Of a stretch of 64,000 nucleotides of DNA, positions 52,482 through 61,170 are shown one piece after another. The translations under genes were made by a program, and so were the position numbers. Every line of letters starts with the position of its first letter. The stretch's first letter is position 1. The notes below the pieces were generated by a model. It saw nothing but the letters and a program-made list of their open reading frames with translations. It did not search any database and was not told the origin of the DNA. Origin of the DNA: Candidatus Methylomirabilota bacterium (GTDB lineage: Bacteria; Methylomirabilota; Methylomirabilia; Methylomirabilales; Methylomirabilaceae); NCBI GenBank assembly GCA_003104975.1, contig PQAM01000019.1:124889-188888 (forward strand), read 5' to 3'.

Positions 52482-52691
52482 CTAAGCCGGGACCGCGATC
52501 TCGACTACGCGCTCTTCGGGAATCCGCAGGCCATGTTTCTGTCGAACTGCCACAATCCCCTGGATCGCCTCCCGGATGTTCGCTAGGGCTTCTTCCTCGG
52601 TCCGACCCTGAGAAACGCAACCCGACAAGGCTGGGCACTCGGCCACGATGTAGCCGTCCTCCCCAACTTCTAGGACTACGAGAAACTTCAC
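52482..52691 (-). CDS. hicB: HicB family antitoxin
   Basis: This short 69-residue HicB-like protein consists of the partial RNase H-like domain: FLVVLEVGEDGYIVAECPALSGCVSQGRTEEEALANI followed by an EAIQGIVAVRQKHGL helix. It has no DNA-binding tail, typical of the small HicB-type antitoxins. The GTG at 52691 follows AGGAAAGGAAG. It is coupled to hicA. Confidence 0.85.
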   Translation of the reverse strand: MKFLVVLEVGEDGYIVAECPALSGCVSQGRTEEEALANIREAIQGIVAVRQKHGLRIPEERVVEIAVPA

Positions 52692-52870
52692 GGGCTCTTC
52701 CTTTCCTCTACGACCAATGGTGCGAACCCGCGAGCGGAGCCACCTTGCGAGCATTGACCAATGGTTAACTTCAGTGTACGCTTGCGACTGGAGCATACCA
52801 CGTGCCATCGTTGTTGACAAGCGCTCGCGGTCGAGATGGCAACGCGCCGTAGGATAGCTCAGGTTGTGGC

Positions 52871-53638
52871 CTAATTGGTGCGTTGGAATTGGAGGTCGGC
52901 GAAGGAGGCCTGAGCGGTTGACTTGGTGTGCTGGGTGTTGATCCAGATGGCGACGCGCCCCACCTTGGGGAGCGAATCCTTGCCGAACAGCCGTACGTAG
53001 TCCTCTGCAACGTTTCGACGTTCCTGGACCCATTTACCCAACTCTTGCTTTCCGCTCCGCAGGACAATATTCTTGTTGGGGGTGACGGGGGAGTACCCAT
53101 CAGCAATCGTCCCCACCGGGGCATTGCTGTCCCAATAATAGCCAAGGGCAGGGCTTCGCATCTTGAACAGTGGATGGGGAAAGATGACGTAGACCTGGGC
53201 GGCCTGGTCGTTGGTCTCCTTTGCGCGGGCGTCGCCCGCCTCCGGGAGGCGATCCACCTTCCACCACCAGGTGAGTATCGGATATTCCTTCAGGTCCACC
53301 TCGACTATCTTGTGCAGCCCGAAGGAGCTGTTATTGCTTCCAAGGTGGATAGCGAATCGGCCATTCTTAAACGGTTCGAGCCTTATTTCGTGATGATTCT
53401 CGTAGACCTCCAGCTCCCACCCGACCGGCACCCCTTTCTCATCCATCGTTCCGCTGATAGGTAGCGGAATGCCGGCCGGATTGGGGATAGGGTTGGCTTC
53501 AGTGGTCAGCAATGTGAGCCCCAGCAGTACCACCGTAAGCCCGAGGAGCACAGGCCGGCGCCGATGAGCTCTCCTACGTCCCAGAGAGCTGAGTGCTGTT
53601 GGTATAATTGTCGTGATGATCGGACTTAACCCGGCCAT
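52871..53638 (-). CDS. DUF3047 domain exported protein
   Basis: The 255-residue product has an N-terminal hydrophobic segment (about 26-48), likely a signal anchor, then a DUF3047 domain with GWELEVYENHHEIRLE, LTWWWKVDRLPEAGDAR and DYVRLFG. The function is unknown; the family occurs in proteobacterial and environmental genomes as periplasmic proteins. The ATG at 53638 with GAGGTGAA upstream is chosen; the longer in-frame reading is not protein-like. It faces away from mlaE. Confidence 0.8.
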   Translation of the reverse strand: MAGLSPIITTIIPTALSSLGRRRAHRRRPVLLGLTVVLLGLTLLTTEANPIPNPAGIPLPISGTMDEKGVPVGWELEVYENHHEIRLEPFKNGRFAIHLGSNNSSFGLHKIVEVDLKEYPILTWWWKVDRLPEAGDARAKETNDQAAQVYVIFPHPLFKMRSPALGYYWDSNAPVGTIADGYSPVTPNKNIVLRSGKQELGKWVQERRNVAEDYVRLFGKDSLPKVGRVAIWINTQHTKSTAQASFADLQFQRTN

Positions 53639-53882
53639 TTCACCTCGAGGATGATGATTGATCCTTATCTTCTTGAAAAACCGATAGTATAATAAGGAGC
53701 TTACAATTATGATACAAGGGTTATCTTCCGGCGGCAAGGAACAGGTGGCAGCCCTTCCAAAATCGATCATCCTCCCGGTCCGCAGACGAGAGGAAATAAT
53801 TGACAACTCGGGACGCGTATGCAATTCTACCAACCTGTCAATTCCTTCGCCGACGCGCTGAAAATCTCCCTTGGAGTAGAGC

Positions 53883-54653
53883 ATGGGCAACCCGTTAGAT
53901 TCTATTGGACGCGTGGTACTCCAACAGGTCCGGACCATGGGAAGTATGGCCATCTTCCTGGGTTCAACCGGTTTCTGGGCGGCCCTGCCACCATTGAAGA
54001 TCAGGCGTATCGTCGGCCAGATCTATTTCATCGGAGTGAAGTCGAGCTCGATCATCCTGCTGACTGCCGCCTTCAGCGGAATGGTGCTGGGGCTCCAGGG
54101 ATACTACACGCTTCGAAAGTTCGGGTCTGAGGCGCTGCTTGGTCCGGCCGTCGGGCTCAGTCTGATCCGGGAGCTGGGACCGGTGATGGCGGCCCTGATG
54201 GTGGCGGCTCGGGCCGGATCGGCCTCTGCCGCCGAGATCGGCATTATGCGGATTACAGAGCAGATCGACGCGCTGGAGGCGATGGCGGTCAATCCCATGA
54301 AATACTTGGTCGTTCCCAAGGTTATCGCAGGACTGATTGCCGTCCCGCTGCTCACGGCGATCTTCGATGTGGTAGGAATCTTCGGCGGCTACCTCGTTGG
54401 CGTGAAGATGCTTGGCGTCGGCGCCGGGACCTACTTTTCCGAGATGCGCAACATGGTGGAGATGAGCGACATACGAGGCGGTTTCCTGAAGTCTGTGAGC
54501 TTCGGTCTCATCGTCACCTGGGTCTGCACCTACAAAGGGTTTTACACCGGATATGGAGCCGAGGGCGTCGGCAAGGCCACGACCGAAGCGGTCGTCCTCT
54601 CGTCGGTTCTTGTGCTGGTTTGGAACTACGTTATGACCGCCGTTCTATTCTAA
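53883..54653 (+). CDS. mlaE: Mla phospholipid ABC transporter permease
   Basis: This 256-residue MlaE-family permease has about five hydrophobic segments. The signature regions ELGPVMAALMVAARAGSASAAEIG, TEQIDALEAMAVNP and GFLKSVSFGLIVTWVCTYKG are present. It forms the membrane channel of a transporter that moves phospholipids between the inner and outer membranes. It is the first gene of the operon. Confidence 0.95.
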   Translation: MGNPLDSIGRVVLQQVRTMGSMAIFLGSTGFWAALPPLKIRRIVGQIYFIGVKSSSIILLTAAFSGMVLGLQGYYTLRKFGSEALLGPAVGLSLIRELGPVMAALMVAARAGSASAAEIGIMRITEQIDALEAMAVNPMKYLVVPKVIAGLIAVPLLTAIFDVVGIFGGYLVGVKMLGVGAGTYFSEMRNMVEMSDIRGGFLKSVSFGLIVTWVCTYKGFYTGYGAEGVGKATTEAVVLSSVLVLVWNYVMTAVLF

Positions 54654-54658
54654 GCCGG

Positions 54659-55405
54659 ATGATCCAGCTTGTTAATCTCTATAAGAGCTTTGACCGGCAA
54701 CAGGTACTCAGGGGGTTAAATCTGACCATCCCCCGAGCGCAGGTGACGGCGATCATCGGGCGGAGCGGGGGCGGCAAGAGTGTCCTGCTGAAGCATCTCG
54801 TCGGTCTTATGCGGCCCGACAGCGGTCAGGTGCTGGTCGACGGAACCGATCTCTGTCGGCTTCGCGGTAAGGCCCTGGATACGGTGCGTGAAAAGTTCGG
54901 CGTCCTGTTCCAGGGGGGCGCGTTGTTTGATTCGTTGACGGTGTTTGACAATGTGGCCTTTCCGCTTCGTGAGAAGACCCGACTGTCGGAAGGTGAGATC
55001 AGACAGCGTACGATGCAGCGCCTGGAGGCCGTGGGACTCGCCGATATGACGCACAAATATCCGGCAGAACTAAGCGGAGGGATGAAGAAACGGGCCGCTT
55101 TAGCCAGGGCCCTGGTCCATGATCCGGAGATCATCCTGTTTGATGAGCCGACGACGGGCCTTGATCCGATCCTGCTGAACTCTGTTCATCGGCTGATTCT
55201 GGACGCCCACAAGCGCTTTGGGTTTACTGCGGTTGTGGTGAGTCACGATATTCCGGAGATCTTCGATATCGCCCAAACGATCGCGATGCTCCACGAAGGG
55301 GTCATTGTAGAGCACGGCAGTCCGCAGACTATCATGGCCTCCGCGAATCCTATCGTTCGGCAGTTTCTGACCGGGGCCACCAACGGGCAGGCCGGCGTAG
55401 AGTAG
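54659..55405 (+). CDS. mlaF: Mla phospholipid ABC transporter ATPase
   Basis: This 248-residue ABC ATPase has the Walker A GRSGGGKS (34-41), signature LSGGMKKRAALARAL and Walker B IILFDEPTTGLDP. MKK replaces the usual QQQR after the signature, as in Mla/Ttg2 ATPases. ATG 54659 starts five bases after mlaE. Confidence 0.95.
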   Translation: MIQLVNLYKSFDRQQVLRGLNLTIPRAQVTAIIGRSGGGKSVLLKHLVGLMRPDSGQVLVDGTDLCRLRGKALDTVREKFGVLFQGGALFDSLTVFDNVAFPLREKTRLSEGEIRQRTMQRLEAVGLADMTHKYPAELSGGMKKRAALARALVHDPEIILFDEPTTGLDPILLNSVHRLILDAHKRFGFTAVVVSHDIPEIFDIAQTIAMLHEGVIVEHGSPQTIMASANPIVRQFLTGATNGQAGVE

Positions 55406-55478
55406 CACATCGATCCGATAGAGCGGCTCAGACACAGATGACAGGATTGTCACGAGATCGACAGGGAGCGTAAGATCG

Positions 55479-55919
55479 ATGAAGCGACTGACCATGGAAA
55501 CGGTAGTCGGCCTGTTCGTGGTGGTGGGTATCGTCGCGTTAGCTTGGCTTTCGATCAGACTGGGCAAGCTCGAGCTGGTCGGCGATCGAGGGTATACCGT
55601 GATCGCCGAGTTTGACTCGGTTGCCGGTCTGAAGAATGGGTCGGTTGTCGAGATCGCCGGGGTGGAGGTCGGGCGGGTCAAAGAGATCGGGTTGGACAGC
55701 TATCGAGCTCGCGTCGCCATGAGCATCGATCCCGCCGTCAAGCTTCAGGATGACTCAATCGTCTCGATTCGGACAAAGGGGCTGATCGGCGAGAAATACG
55801 TGAGGATTACGCCGGGAGGCTCAGATACGATCGTCCAGCCCGGAGGCAAACTCCGAGAGACCGAGGACCCCATCGACATCGAGCAACTTATCTCGAATTA
55901 TATCTTCGGCAAACTCTAA
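55479..55919 (+). CDS. mlaD: MlaD/MCE-domain lipid-binding protein
   Basis: The 146-residue protein has an N-terminal membrane anchor (about 8-25) and one MCE domain (YTVIAEFDSVAGLKNGSVVEIAGVEVGRV, then IRTKGLIGEKYVRI). MCE proteins form hexameric rings that pass lipids between membranes; this short form matches the single-ring MlaD type. Confidence 0.94.
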   Translation: MKRLTMETVVGLFVVVGIVALAWLSIRLGKLELVGDRGYTVIAEFDSVAGLKNGSVVEIAGVEVGRVKEIGLDSYRARVAMSIDPAVKLQDDSIVSIRTKGLIGEKYVRITPGGSDTIVQPGGKLRETEDPIDIEQLISNYIFGKL

Positions 55920-55976
55920 TCGTAAGAGGCACCAGGCATAGCTCACGTCGAAACGCTGATCTCGAAGGAGGCGCTC

Positions 55977-57371
55977 ATGATGAAGGCAGGTCGAGCGGGA
56001 CGGGCACGTTGGATCGTGCTGTCCATGACGCTCATGACAACGGTCGCTATCGCACAGCCGACATTTGCGCAGTCGCCGGCACCGAAGGCCGTCTACACCC
56101 TTAAGGATCTGATTCAGCGTACTCTGGCTACCAGCCCGGAGATCCGTCAGGCCCAACGAGGCGCTGAGGTCGCGATGGCCAAGAAAGATCAGGCCGACGC
56201 CGGTCGTTTCCCGCAGATCGAGGTTACGGGTATTATCGGGCCGTCCCCACGGGCTCGCGGAACCGTCGAGGACGGTTCGCCAGATCGAAAGAATCACCCC
56301 CACGTGACCAATGTCTTCGAGCGGGTGGAGATGCGACTGGTCCAGCCGCTCTATACCTTCGGAAAGCTGACGGGATTCCGTGAGGCCGCGGAACAAGGGG
56401 TCAAGGTCGAGCGAGCGAAGGTCGAGGAGAAGGCTGCCGATCTGATCCTGAAGGTCAAGGAGCTCTATTACAGCCGACTTCTGGCGAGCGACATGCTTGG
56501 GCTGATCGATGAGGTAGCCAAGGATCTCGACAAGGCGATCGACAAGACCGAGCGACAGCTCAAGGCCGAGGCCCCGGGTGCTGATGAGATGGATCTGTAT
56601 AAACTCAAGGCGTTCAGGGGTGAGGTATTGAAGAACCGAGAAGAGGCGCAGAAGGGGTTTGATCTGGCGACGGGTGCGCTGATCTTCTACTCGGGTCATG
56701 ATCGCACGCTGCCGTTCGAACTGGATGCGGTGGGACTGGAGGCGGCGCCCAAGGAAGTGGAACAAGCCGATCGGGGGGCTGGGCTCGCGCTGGAACTGCG
56801 ACCCGAGATGACCCAGGTGAGGGCCGGATTGAAGGCCACCGAGGCGCTGGTCAAGGCTGAGGAGAGCAATCTGTATCCGCACTTTTTCGCTGCCGTGAAC
56901 GGCGTCTATGCGCAGGCCGGTAACCGCACGCGCCAGCAGAATCCCTGGGCCTACGACCCGCTGAATGATCGGTATACCGCGATTGTGTTGGGCTTCAAAT
57001 ATGAACTTGACTTTGGCATCATTCGAGGCAAAATCCGGGCGGCTCAGGCAGAACACCTGAAGGTGGGAGAGATGAAGTCGCTTGCGGAGCGGGGTATCCC
57101 CCTGCAGGTGCGGAAGGCGCATCGGGAGCTGGCAGAAGCCAGGGAAACGCTGAGGGCCACAGAGGAAGGATGGCGAAACGCCAAGAAATGGCTGGTGGCC
57201 GCCAAGGCGAATTACGATCTCGGTGTTGGGGAGTCCAGAGACCTTGGCCAGGCGGCAGAGTCGTATGCCCGGTTGCGCGCGGATCACTATAAGGCGATGT
57301 ACAATCATAACCTCGCCCTTGCGAATATCGAGTACGCTACAGGTCTGGCTGTGAAGGAGGAGATGAAGTGA
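55977..57371 (+). CDS. TolC-family outer membrane channel
   Basis: The 464-residue product has a signal peptide (cleavage near residues 26-32, AQPTFAQS) and the outer membrane efflux protein fold with two long helical hairpin repeats (about 45-250 and 260-450). It is placed between mlaD and mlaC inside the Mla operon with AAGGAGG and a four-base overlap to mlaC, so it is probably part of that transport system and replaces the missing MlaA; that role is inference. Confidence 0.9.
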   Translation: MMKAGRAGRARWIVLSMTLMTTVAIAQPTFAQSPAPKAVYTLKDLIQRTLATSPEIRQAQRGAEVAMAKKDQADAGRFPQIEVTGIIGPSPRARGTVEDGSPDRKNHPHVTNVFERVEMRLVQPLYTFGKLTGFREAAEQGVKVERAKVEEKAADLILKVKELYYSRLLASDMLGLIDEVAKDLDKAIDKTERQLKAEAPGADEMDLYKLKAFRGEVLKNREEAQKGFDLATGALIFYSGHDRTLPFELDAVGLEAAPKEVEQADRGAGLALELRPEMTQVRAGLKATEALVKAEESNLYPHFFAAVNGVYAQAGNRTRQQNPWAYDPLNDRYTAIVLGFKYELDFGIIRGKIRAAQAEHLKVGEMKSLAERGIPLQVRKAHRELAEARETLRATEEGWRNAKKWLVAAKANYDLGVGESRDLGQAAESYARLRADHYKAMYNHNLALANIEYATGLAVKEEMK

Positions 57372-58033
57372 TCATAAAGTATTCCAGTATTGGATGGAAA
57401 TGGAGGACCCTCACCCTCGTTGCGGCGGCCGTGGCGATCTTGGCCATGCCGGGACAGGGCTTGGCCGGTCCGGCAACCGATCAGGTCAAGGGGACCGTCG
57501 ACCAGGTGCTGGAGATCCTGACCGATCCGACGCTCAAGGATGATCGGAGGACGAAGGAGCGTCGGGCCAAGCTCCGCCAGACCGTATTGGAGCGATTTGA
57601 TTTCTCCGAAATGTCGAAGCGTTCCATGGGCCAGCATTGGAAAGAGCGCTCGCCCGAGGAGCGCACCGAATTCGTCGGCCTCTTCACCGACCTGTTGGAA
57701 CGGGCCTACATTGACCGGGTTGAGGGGTATACGGGCGAGCAGATCGTATACCTGGAAGAGAGGACGGATGGCAACTATTCCGAGGTCAGGACAAAGATTG
57801 TGACGAAGCGGAACCAGGAGATTCCGATTGCCTACCGTCTACAGAGAGCCGACTCTAAATGGTCGGTCTATGACATTGTTGTTGAGGGCGTCAGTCTCGT
57901 GAATAACTATCGTACCCAGTTCAGTAAGATCATTCGCACCTCCTCGTATCGAGACCTGGTGAAAAAGATGCAGGCGAAGGTCGAGGGTGAGGAGGCGGCT
58001 GAGCTTAGTACACCGAAGCCGAAGGTCCGGTAA
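57368..58033 (+). CDS. mlaC: MlaC-family periplasmic lipid-binding protein
   Basis: The 221-residue protein has an N-terminal signal sequence (about 1-33) and the MlaC/Ttg2D fold: LERFDFSEMSKRSMGQHW, FTDLLERAYIDRVEGYTGE, and VYDIVVEGVSLVNNYRTQF. It would carry phospholipid between the outer membrane and the MlaD ring. Confidence 0.93.
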   Translation: MIIKYSSIGWKWRTLTLVAAAVAILAMPGQGLAGPATDQVKGTVDQVLEILTDPTLKDDRRTKERRAKLRQTVLERFDFSEMSKRSMGQHWKERSPEERTEFVGLFTDLLERAYIDRVEGYTGEQIVYLEERTDGNYSEVRTKIVTKRNQEIPIAYRLQRADSKWSVYDIVVEGVSLVNNYRTQFSKIIRTSSYRDLVKKMQAKVEGEEAAELSTPKPKVR

Positions 58034-58046
58034 AGAGGGGGTCGCG

Positions 58047-58259
58047 ATGACGGGAGAAGTTGACAGCCTGTATCATAAGATTACGATCTGGTGCGCGGCG
58101 GGGCATCCGCCCTACCTGTCGGCGGACATGGCGAGGCATTTCAGTGACTATCTGCTGAACTTCCTGAAATCGACTGAGGGTGAGCAATTTCTACGGACCC
58201 TGGGATATGTCCGCCTGGGTGACGTGGCAGCAGGAGAAAAGCCGAGCGCGGAGGTCTGA
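58047..58259 (+). CDS. small uncharacterised protein after mlaC
   Basis: The 70-residue protein (YHKITIWCAAGHPPYLSADMARHFSDYL..) has no recognised domain, no signal peptide and no membrane segment. A ribosome binding site (AGAGGGGG) precedes ATG 58047, 13 bp after mlaC. It may be cotranscribed with the Mla operon; a role is unknown. Confidence 0.6.
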   Translation: MTGEVDSLYHKITIWCAAGHPPYLSADMARHFSDYLLNFLKSTEGEQFLRTLGYVRLGDVAAGEKPSAEV

Positions 58260-58262
58260 CCC

Positions 58263-58493
58263 TTACGATCCCTTCTTCTGCTGTAACTCCAGCAGGATCC
58301 GTTCGAGCGACTCCTTGGCGTGGCGGGCCTGCTCGATATGGGGGCCCAGGAACTGGATCAGCTCGTTCCGCATCGTCGGTCGAAGCGGCGTGAGGAAGCG
58401 TACGATTCCCTGTAGCGCGCCGTCGATCGCCTCCACTGCGGTCTCTATCTGCACTCGAATCGCCTCTTCTGTCTGTGACGGTTCGTCTATCAT
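58263..58493 (-). CDS. small helical uncharacterised protein
   Basis: The 76-residue product is predicted to be almost all helix, rich in Glu, Gln and Leu (AVEAIDGALQGIVRFLTPL.., HIEQARHAKESLERILLEL). It is convergent with the previous gene, three bases apart. Codon pattern and amphipathic spacing look real; the family is not recognised. Confidence 0.55.
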   Translation of the reverse strand: MIDEPSQTEEAIRVQIETAVEAIDGALQGIVRFLTPLRPTMRNELIQFLGPHIEQARHAKESLERILLELQQKKGS

Positions 58494-58679
58494 GATCCAG
58501 GACCTCTCTGCCTTTTTACCCTATCCGACTCTGCCTCGATGGTGCCCAGCTTACACGACCAATACGCCTGACGCAAGCGTATGATGATTGCGTTCACGGG
58601 GGCTTTGAAACGCCACGATGCTTCAGGGGCTGAGGCAGTTGAAGCGGTCGGCGCAATCTGCTAATGTTACTAACAAGAA

Positions 58680-61160
58680 ATGTCAAAAGGACACAGGCCC
58701 GTAGAAATTGCTGTCTCATCTCCTTCGCCGGATGCGCAGGCGCTGATCGATTCGTTTCGCGACCGGTATCCGTTCCCCTTTGACCCGTTCCAAGAGGAGG
58801 CGAACCGCCTGATTGCGGAGGGAAGCTCCGTTATCGTCTCTGCGCCAACCGGTGCGGGCAAAACCCTCATTGCCGAGTTCGCGATCTTTCGGGCGCTGGC
58901 CCATCACCATCGCATCGCCTACACGACCCCCTTGAAGGCCCTGAGCAACCAGAAGTACGCCGATTTCATCCGTCAATGGGGTGAAGAGACGGTCGGTATT
59001 CTGACCGGCGATGTCAAGGTCAATCCCCGAGCGCCACTGGTGGTCATGACGACTGAAATCCTTCGAAACAAGTTCTATGGGGGCGAGTTCGAGGGGTTTC
59101 GCTATGTGGTGCTGGATGAGTGCCACTACATGGGGAATGTGGGGCGGGGGACGGTCTGGGAAGAGATCATCATCAACTGTCCCCCGGAGGTGCAACTTGT
59201 CGCCCTCTCGGCGACCGTCAGCAACATCGGCGAAATTGCCGAATGGATCGGCCAGACGCACCGCCCGATCCGACCCATTCACCATCCGGTTCGCCCGGTC
59301 CCACTCCAATACCTGCTTTGCGATAAGGAGGGCCAACTCTGGCCGCCCGAGGCGGCTTCGATTCGACGAATCGTTCACGCCTCATTCTCCGGTCGACGTG
59401 TGTCGGAGGGACGGGACATGGGTCGCTGGGATCGACGCGGGGGACGCCACCGCCCCCCCTTTCGCCGCCGGGCGCTTGACGAGAGTATCGCCATCTCCGT
59501 GTTGCGGGCGCACCGTTGGCTGCCGGCGATCTATTTCATCTTCAGTCGATCGGGATGCGAGCGGGCCCTTACCCGCCTCCTGGAGCACGGCGAACCGTTC
59601 CTGGATGCCGCCAGGGGCGAGGAGGTCGAGGTGGCGATCCGGCAGACCCTCATCGACTACCCAAGCATCAGTTCCGAGAGCGATCTGAATCGGCTGATTC
59701 TGAACGGACTCCGTCGAGGGGCGGGACTGCACCACGCCGGTGTGCTCCCGGCACTGAAGCGGCTGACTGAGGTGCTGTTTGAGCGGGGACTGGTGCGGGT
59801 CGTGTTCGCGACCGAAACGATGAGTCTGGGCATTCACATGCCGGCCAAGAGTGTCGTGATCGGAGGGCTGCGCAAGCGGACCGATCTCGGGTTCCGGGGA
59901 CTGACCGTGGGGGAGCTGTTCCAGATGGCCGGGCGAGCCGGGCGACGGGGGATCGATCCGAAGGGGACCTGCCTTCTGGCGCTTGATTCCGCCGAGGCGG
60001 CCGAGGACGCCGTCCGTCTGGTACAAGGCCAACCTGAGCCGATCGACAGCCGATTTCGGATCGGCTACAGCAGTGCGGCATTATTAATCCGGATGCAACG
60101 CGAACCCGAGGCGATCCGTAAGACAATCGAGAAGAGCTTCGGCCAGTTTCAGAATCGCCGAAAGATCGAGGTCAGCCGGAGTGAGCAAGAGAAGGTGATC
60201 CGTCAACTGGCCGACGCCGACGGGATGGCCTCACCCTGTTGTCCGATCAGCACGCTGATCGAGTATCGGGAGCGACGCGCCGCACTCGACCAAGAGCGGG
60301 AGCGACTCGCGCATCTGCGGATCGCGGCCGGGCGGGGCGGACGTCGCGGCGGTCGGGGTCGCGGTCGGCGATCCGCGGGTACCGTGACCTTTTTCTGGGG
60401 CGACTTCGAGGAGAGTCGATCCAGACTCGAAGCGATGGCCCTGGAACTTTCTCAGATGCCGTGTCACCGCTGTGCGGAACGGTCGCACCGAGAGCGACAG
60501 CTTAAACAGTCCCGGCGACTGGGCCAGATACTGGAGCGTCACCAGCAGACCCAGCAGCAGCTCCAGAACTCCTACTGGGAGCAGTTTCTGCGGGTTGTGG
60601 GAATCCTTCAGCACTTCGGTTATCTCGAGGATGGGCGGTTAGGCGCGGAAGGCCGTCTGATCGCGTCGCTGCGACACGACAACGAACTCCTGGTGGCTCG
60701 GGTGGTCTTCTCCGGGCTTCTGAAGGGGCTCTTGCCTGAGGAGCTGGCGGCGCTTCTATCGTGTCTCGTGGAGGAGCCGCGCACAACCGAGCTGCCTGCC
60801 GCCAGGCTGTTCCTCCGCGATCAGGCCCACCTGCGCCGACGCATCAAGACGCTGGAGGAGCTGAGCCTGGAGGTGGACAGGGTCCAACGGTCCTTTCAGA
60901 TTGACCTGCCGGTCTCGATGCACACAACCTATCTGGCGGCAACCCATCGGTGGGTCTCGGGCGAGGACGATTGGCTGGCGCTGGTTGAGCAGAGTTTTGG
61001 CGGGCATGAGGGCGATCTGATCCGGGCATTCCGCCGTCTGATCGATCTGTGTCGGCAACTCGAAGAGAGCCCGGAACTGCCGACCGAGTTGACACGAACG
61101 CTGTCGCGGGCCACCACGATGTTGGATCGAGGGATCGTTCTGGAATCCGCGTTGATCTAG
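58680..61160 (+). CDS. Ski2/Mtr4-like DExH RNA/DNA helicase
   Basis: This 826-residue superfamily 2 helicase has Walker A SAPTGAGKT (54-62), the DECH box at 146-149 (LDECHYMG), SATVSN, the RecA-2 motifs AGLHHAGVLPALK, FATETMSLGIHMPAK and QMAGRAGRRG, and a long C-terminal part with a basic Gly/Arg-rich stretch (GRGGRRGGRGRGRR). The motifs match Ski2/Mtr4-type RNA helicases, which in bacteria are of uncertain role (RNA turnover or defence). It precedes the HD gene by ten bases. Confidence 0.92.
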   Translation: MSKGHRPVEIAVSSPSPDAQALIDSFRDRYPFPFDPFQEEANRLIAEGSSVIVSAPTGAGKTLIAEFAIFRALAHHHRIAYTTPLKALSNQKYADFIRQWGEETVGILTGDVKVNPRAPLVVMTTEILRNKFYGGEFEGFRYVVLDECHYMGNVGRGTVWEEIIINCPPEVQLVALSATVSNIGEIAEWIGQTHRPIRPIHHPVRPVPLQYLLCDKEGQLWPPEAASIRRIVHASFSGRRVSEGRDMGRWDRRGGRHRPPFRRRALDESIAISVLRAHRWLPAIYFIFSRSGCERALTRLLEHGEPFLDAARGEEVEVAIRQTLIDYPSISSESDLNRLILNGLRRGAGLHHAGVLPALKRLTEVLFERGLVRVVFATETMSLGIHMPAKSVVIGGLRKRTDLGFRGLTVGELFQMAGRAGRRGIDPKGTCLLALDSAEAAEDAVRLVQGQPEPIDSRFRIGYSSAALLIRMQREPEAIRKTIEKSFGQFQNRRKIEVSRSEQEKVIRQLADADGMASPCCPISTLIEYRERRAALDQERERLAHLRIAAGRGGRRGGRGRGRRSAGTVTFFWGDFEESRSRLEAMALELSQMPCHRCAERSHRERQLKQSRRLGQILERHQQTQQQLQNSYWEQFLRVVGILQHFGYLEDGRLGAEGRLIASLRHDNELLVARVVFSGLLKGLLPEELAALLSCLVEEPRTTELPAARLFLRDQAHLRRRIKTLEELSLEVDRVQRSFQIDLPVSMHTTYLAATHRWVSGEDDWLALVEQSFGGHEGDLIRAFRRLIDLCRQLEESPELPTELTRTLSRATTMLDRGIVLESALI

Positions 61161-61170
61161 AGGGGGATCG

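Noticed and set aside
50539..53638. tRNA-Sec as integration site of the toxin-antitoxin islet
   Set aside because: I looked for a repeat of the tRNA 3' end downstream and found only short chance matches; there is no integrase.
53673..53693. TTGAAA..TATAAT as a promoter for mlaE
   Set aside because: The TATAAT is good but the spacing is only nine bases; no acceptable -35 box lies 16-18 bases upstream.
53819..54130. 103-codon frame overlapping the start of mlaE
   Set aside because: It is another frame of mlaE; the MlaE translation from 53883 carries the family motifs.
55821..57308. 495-codon minus-strand frame
   Set aside because: It is antisense to the TolC-like gene, which has a signal peptide and family features; the minus translation has none.
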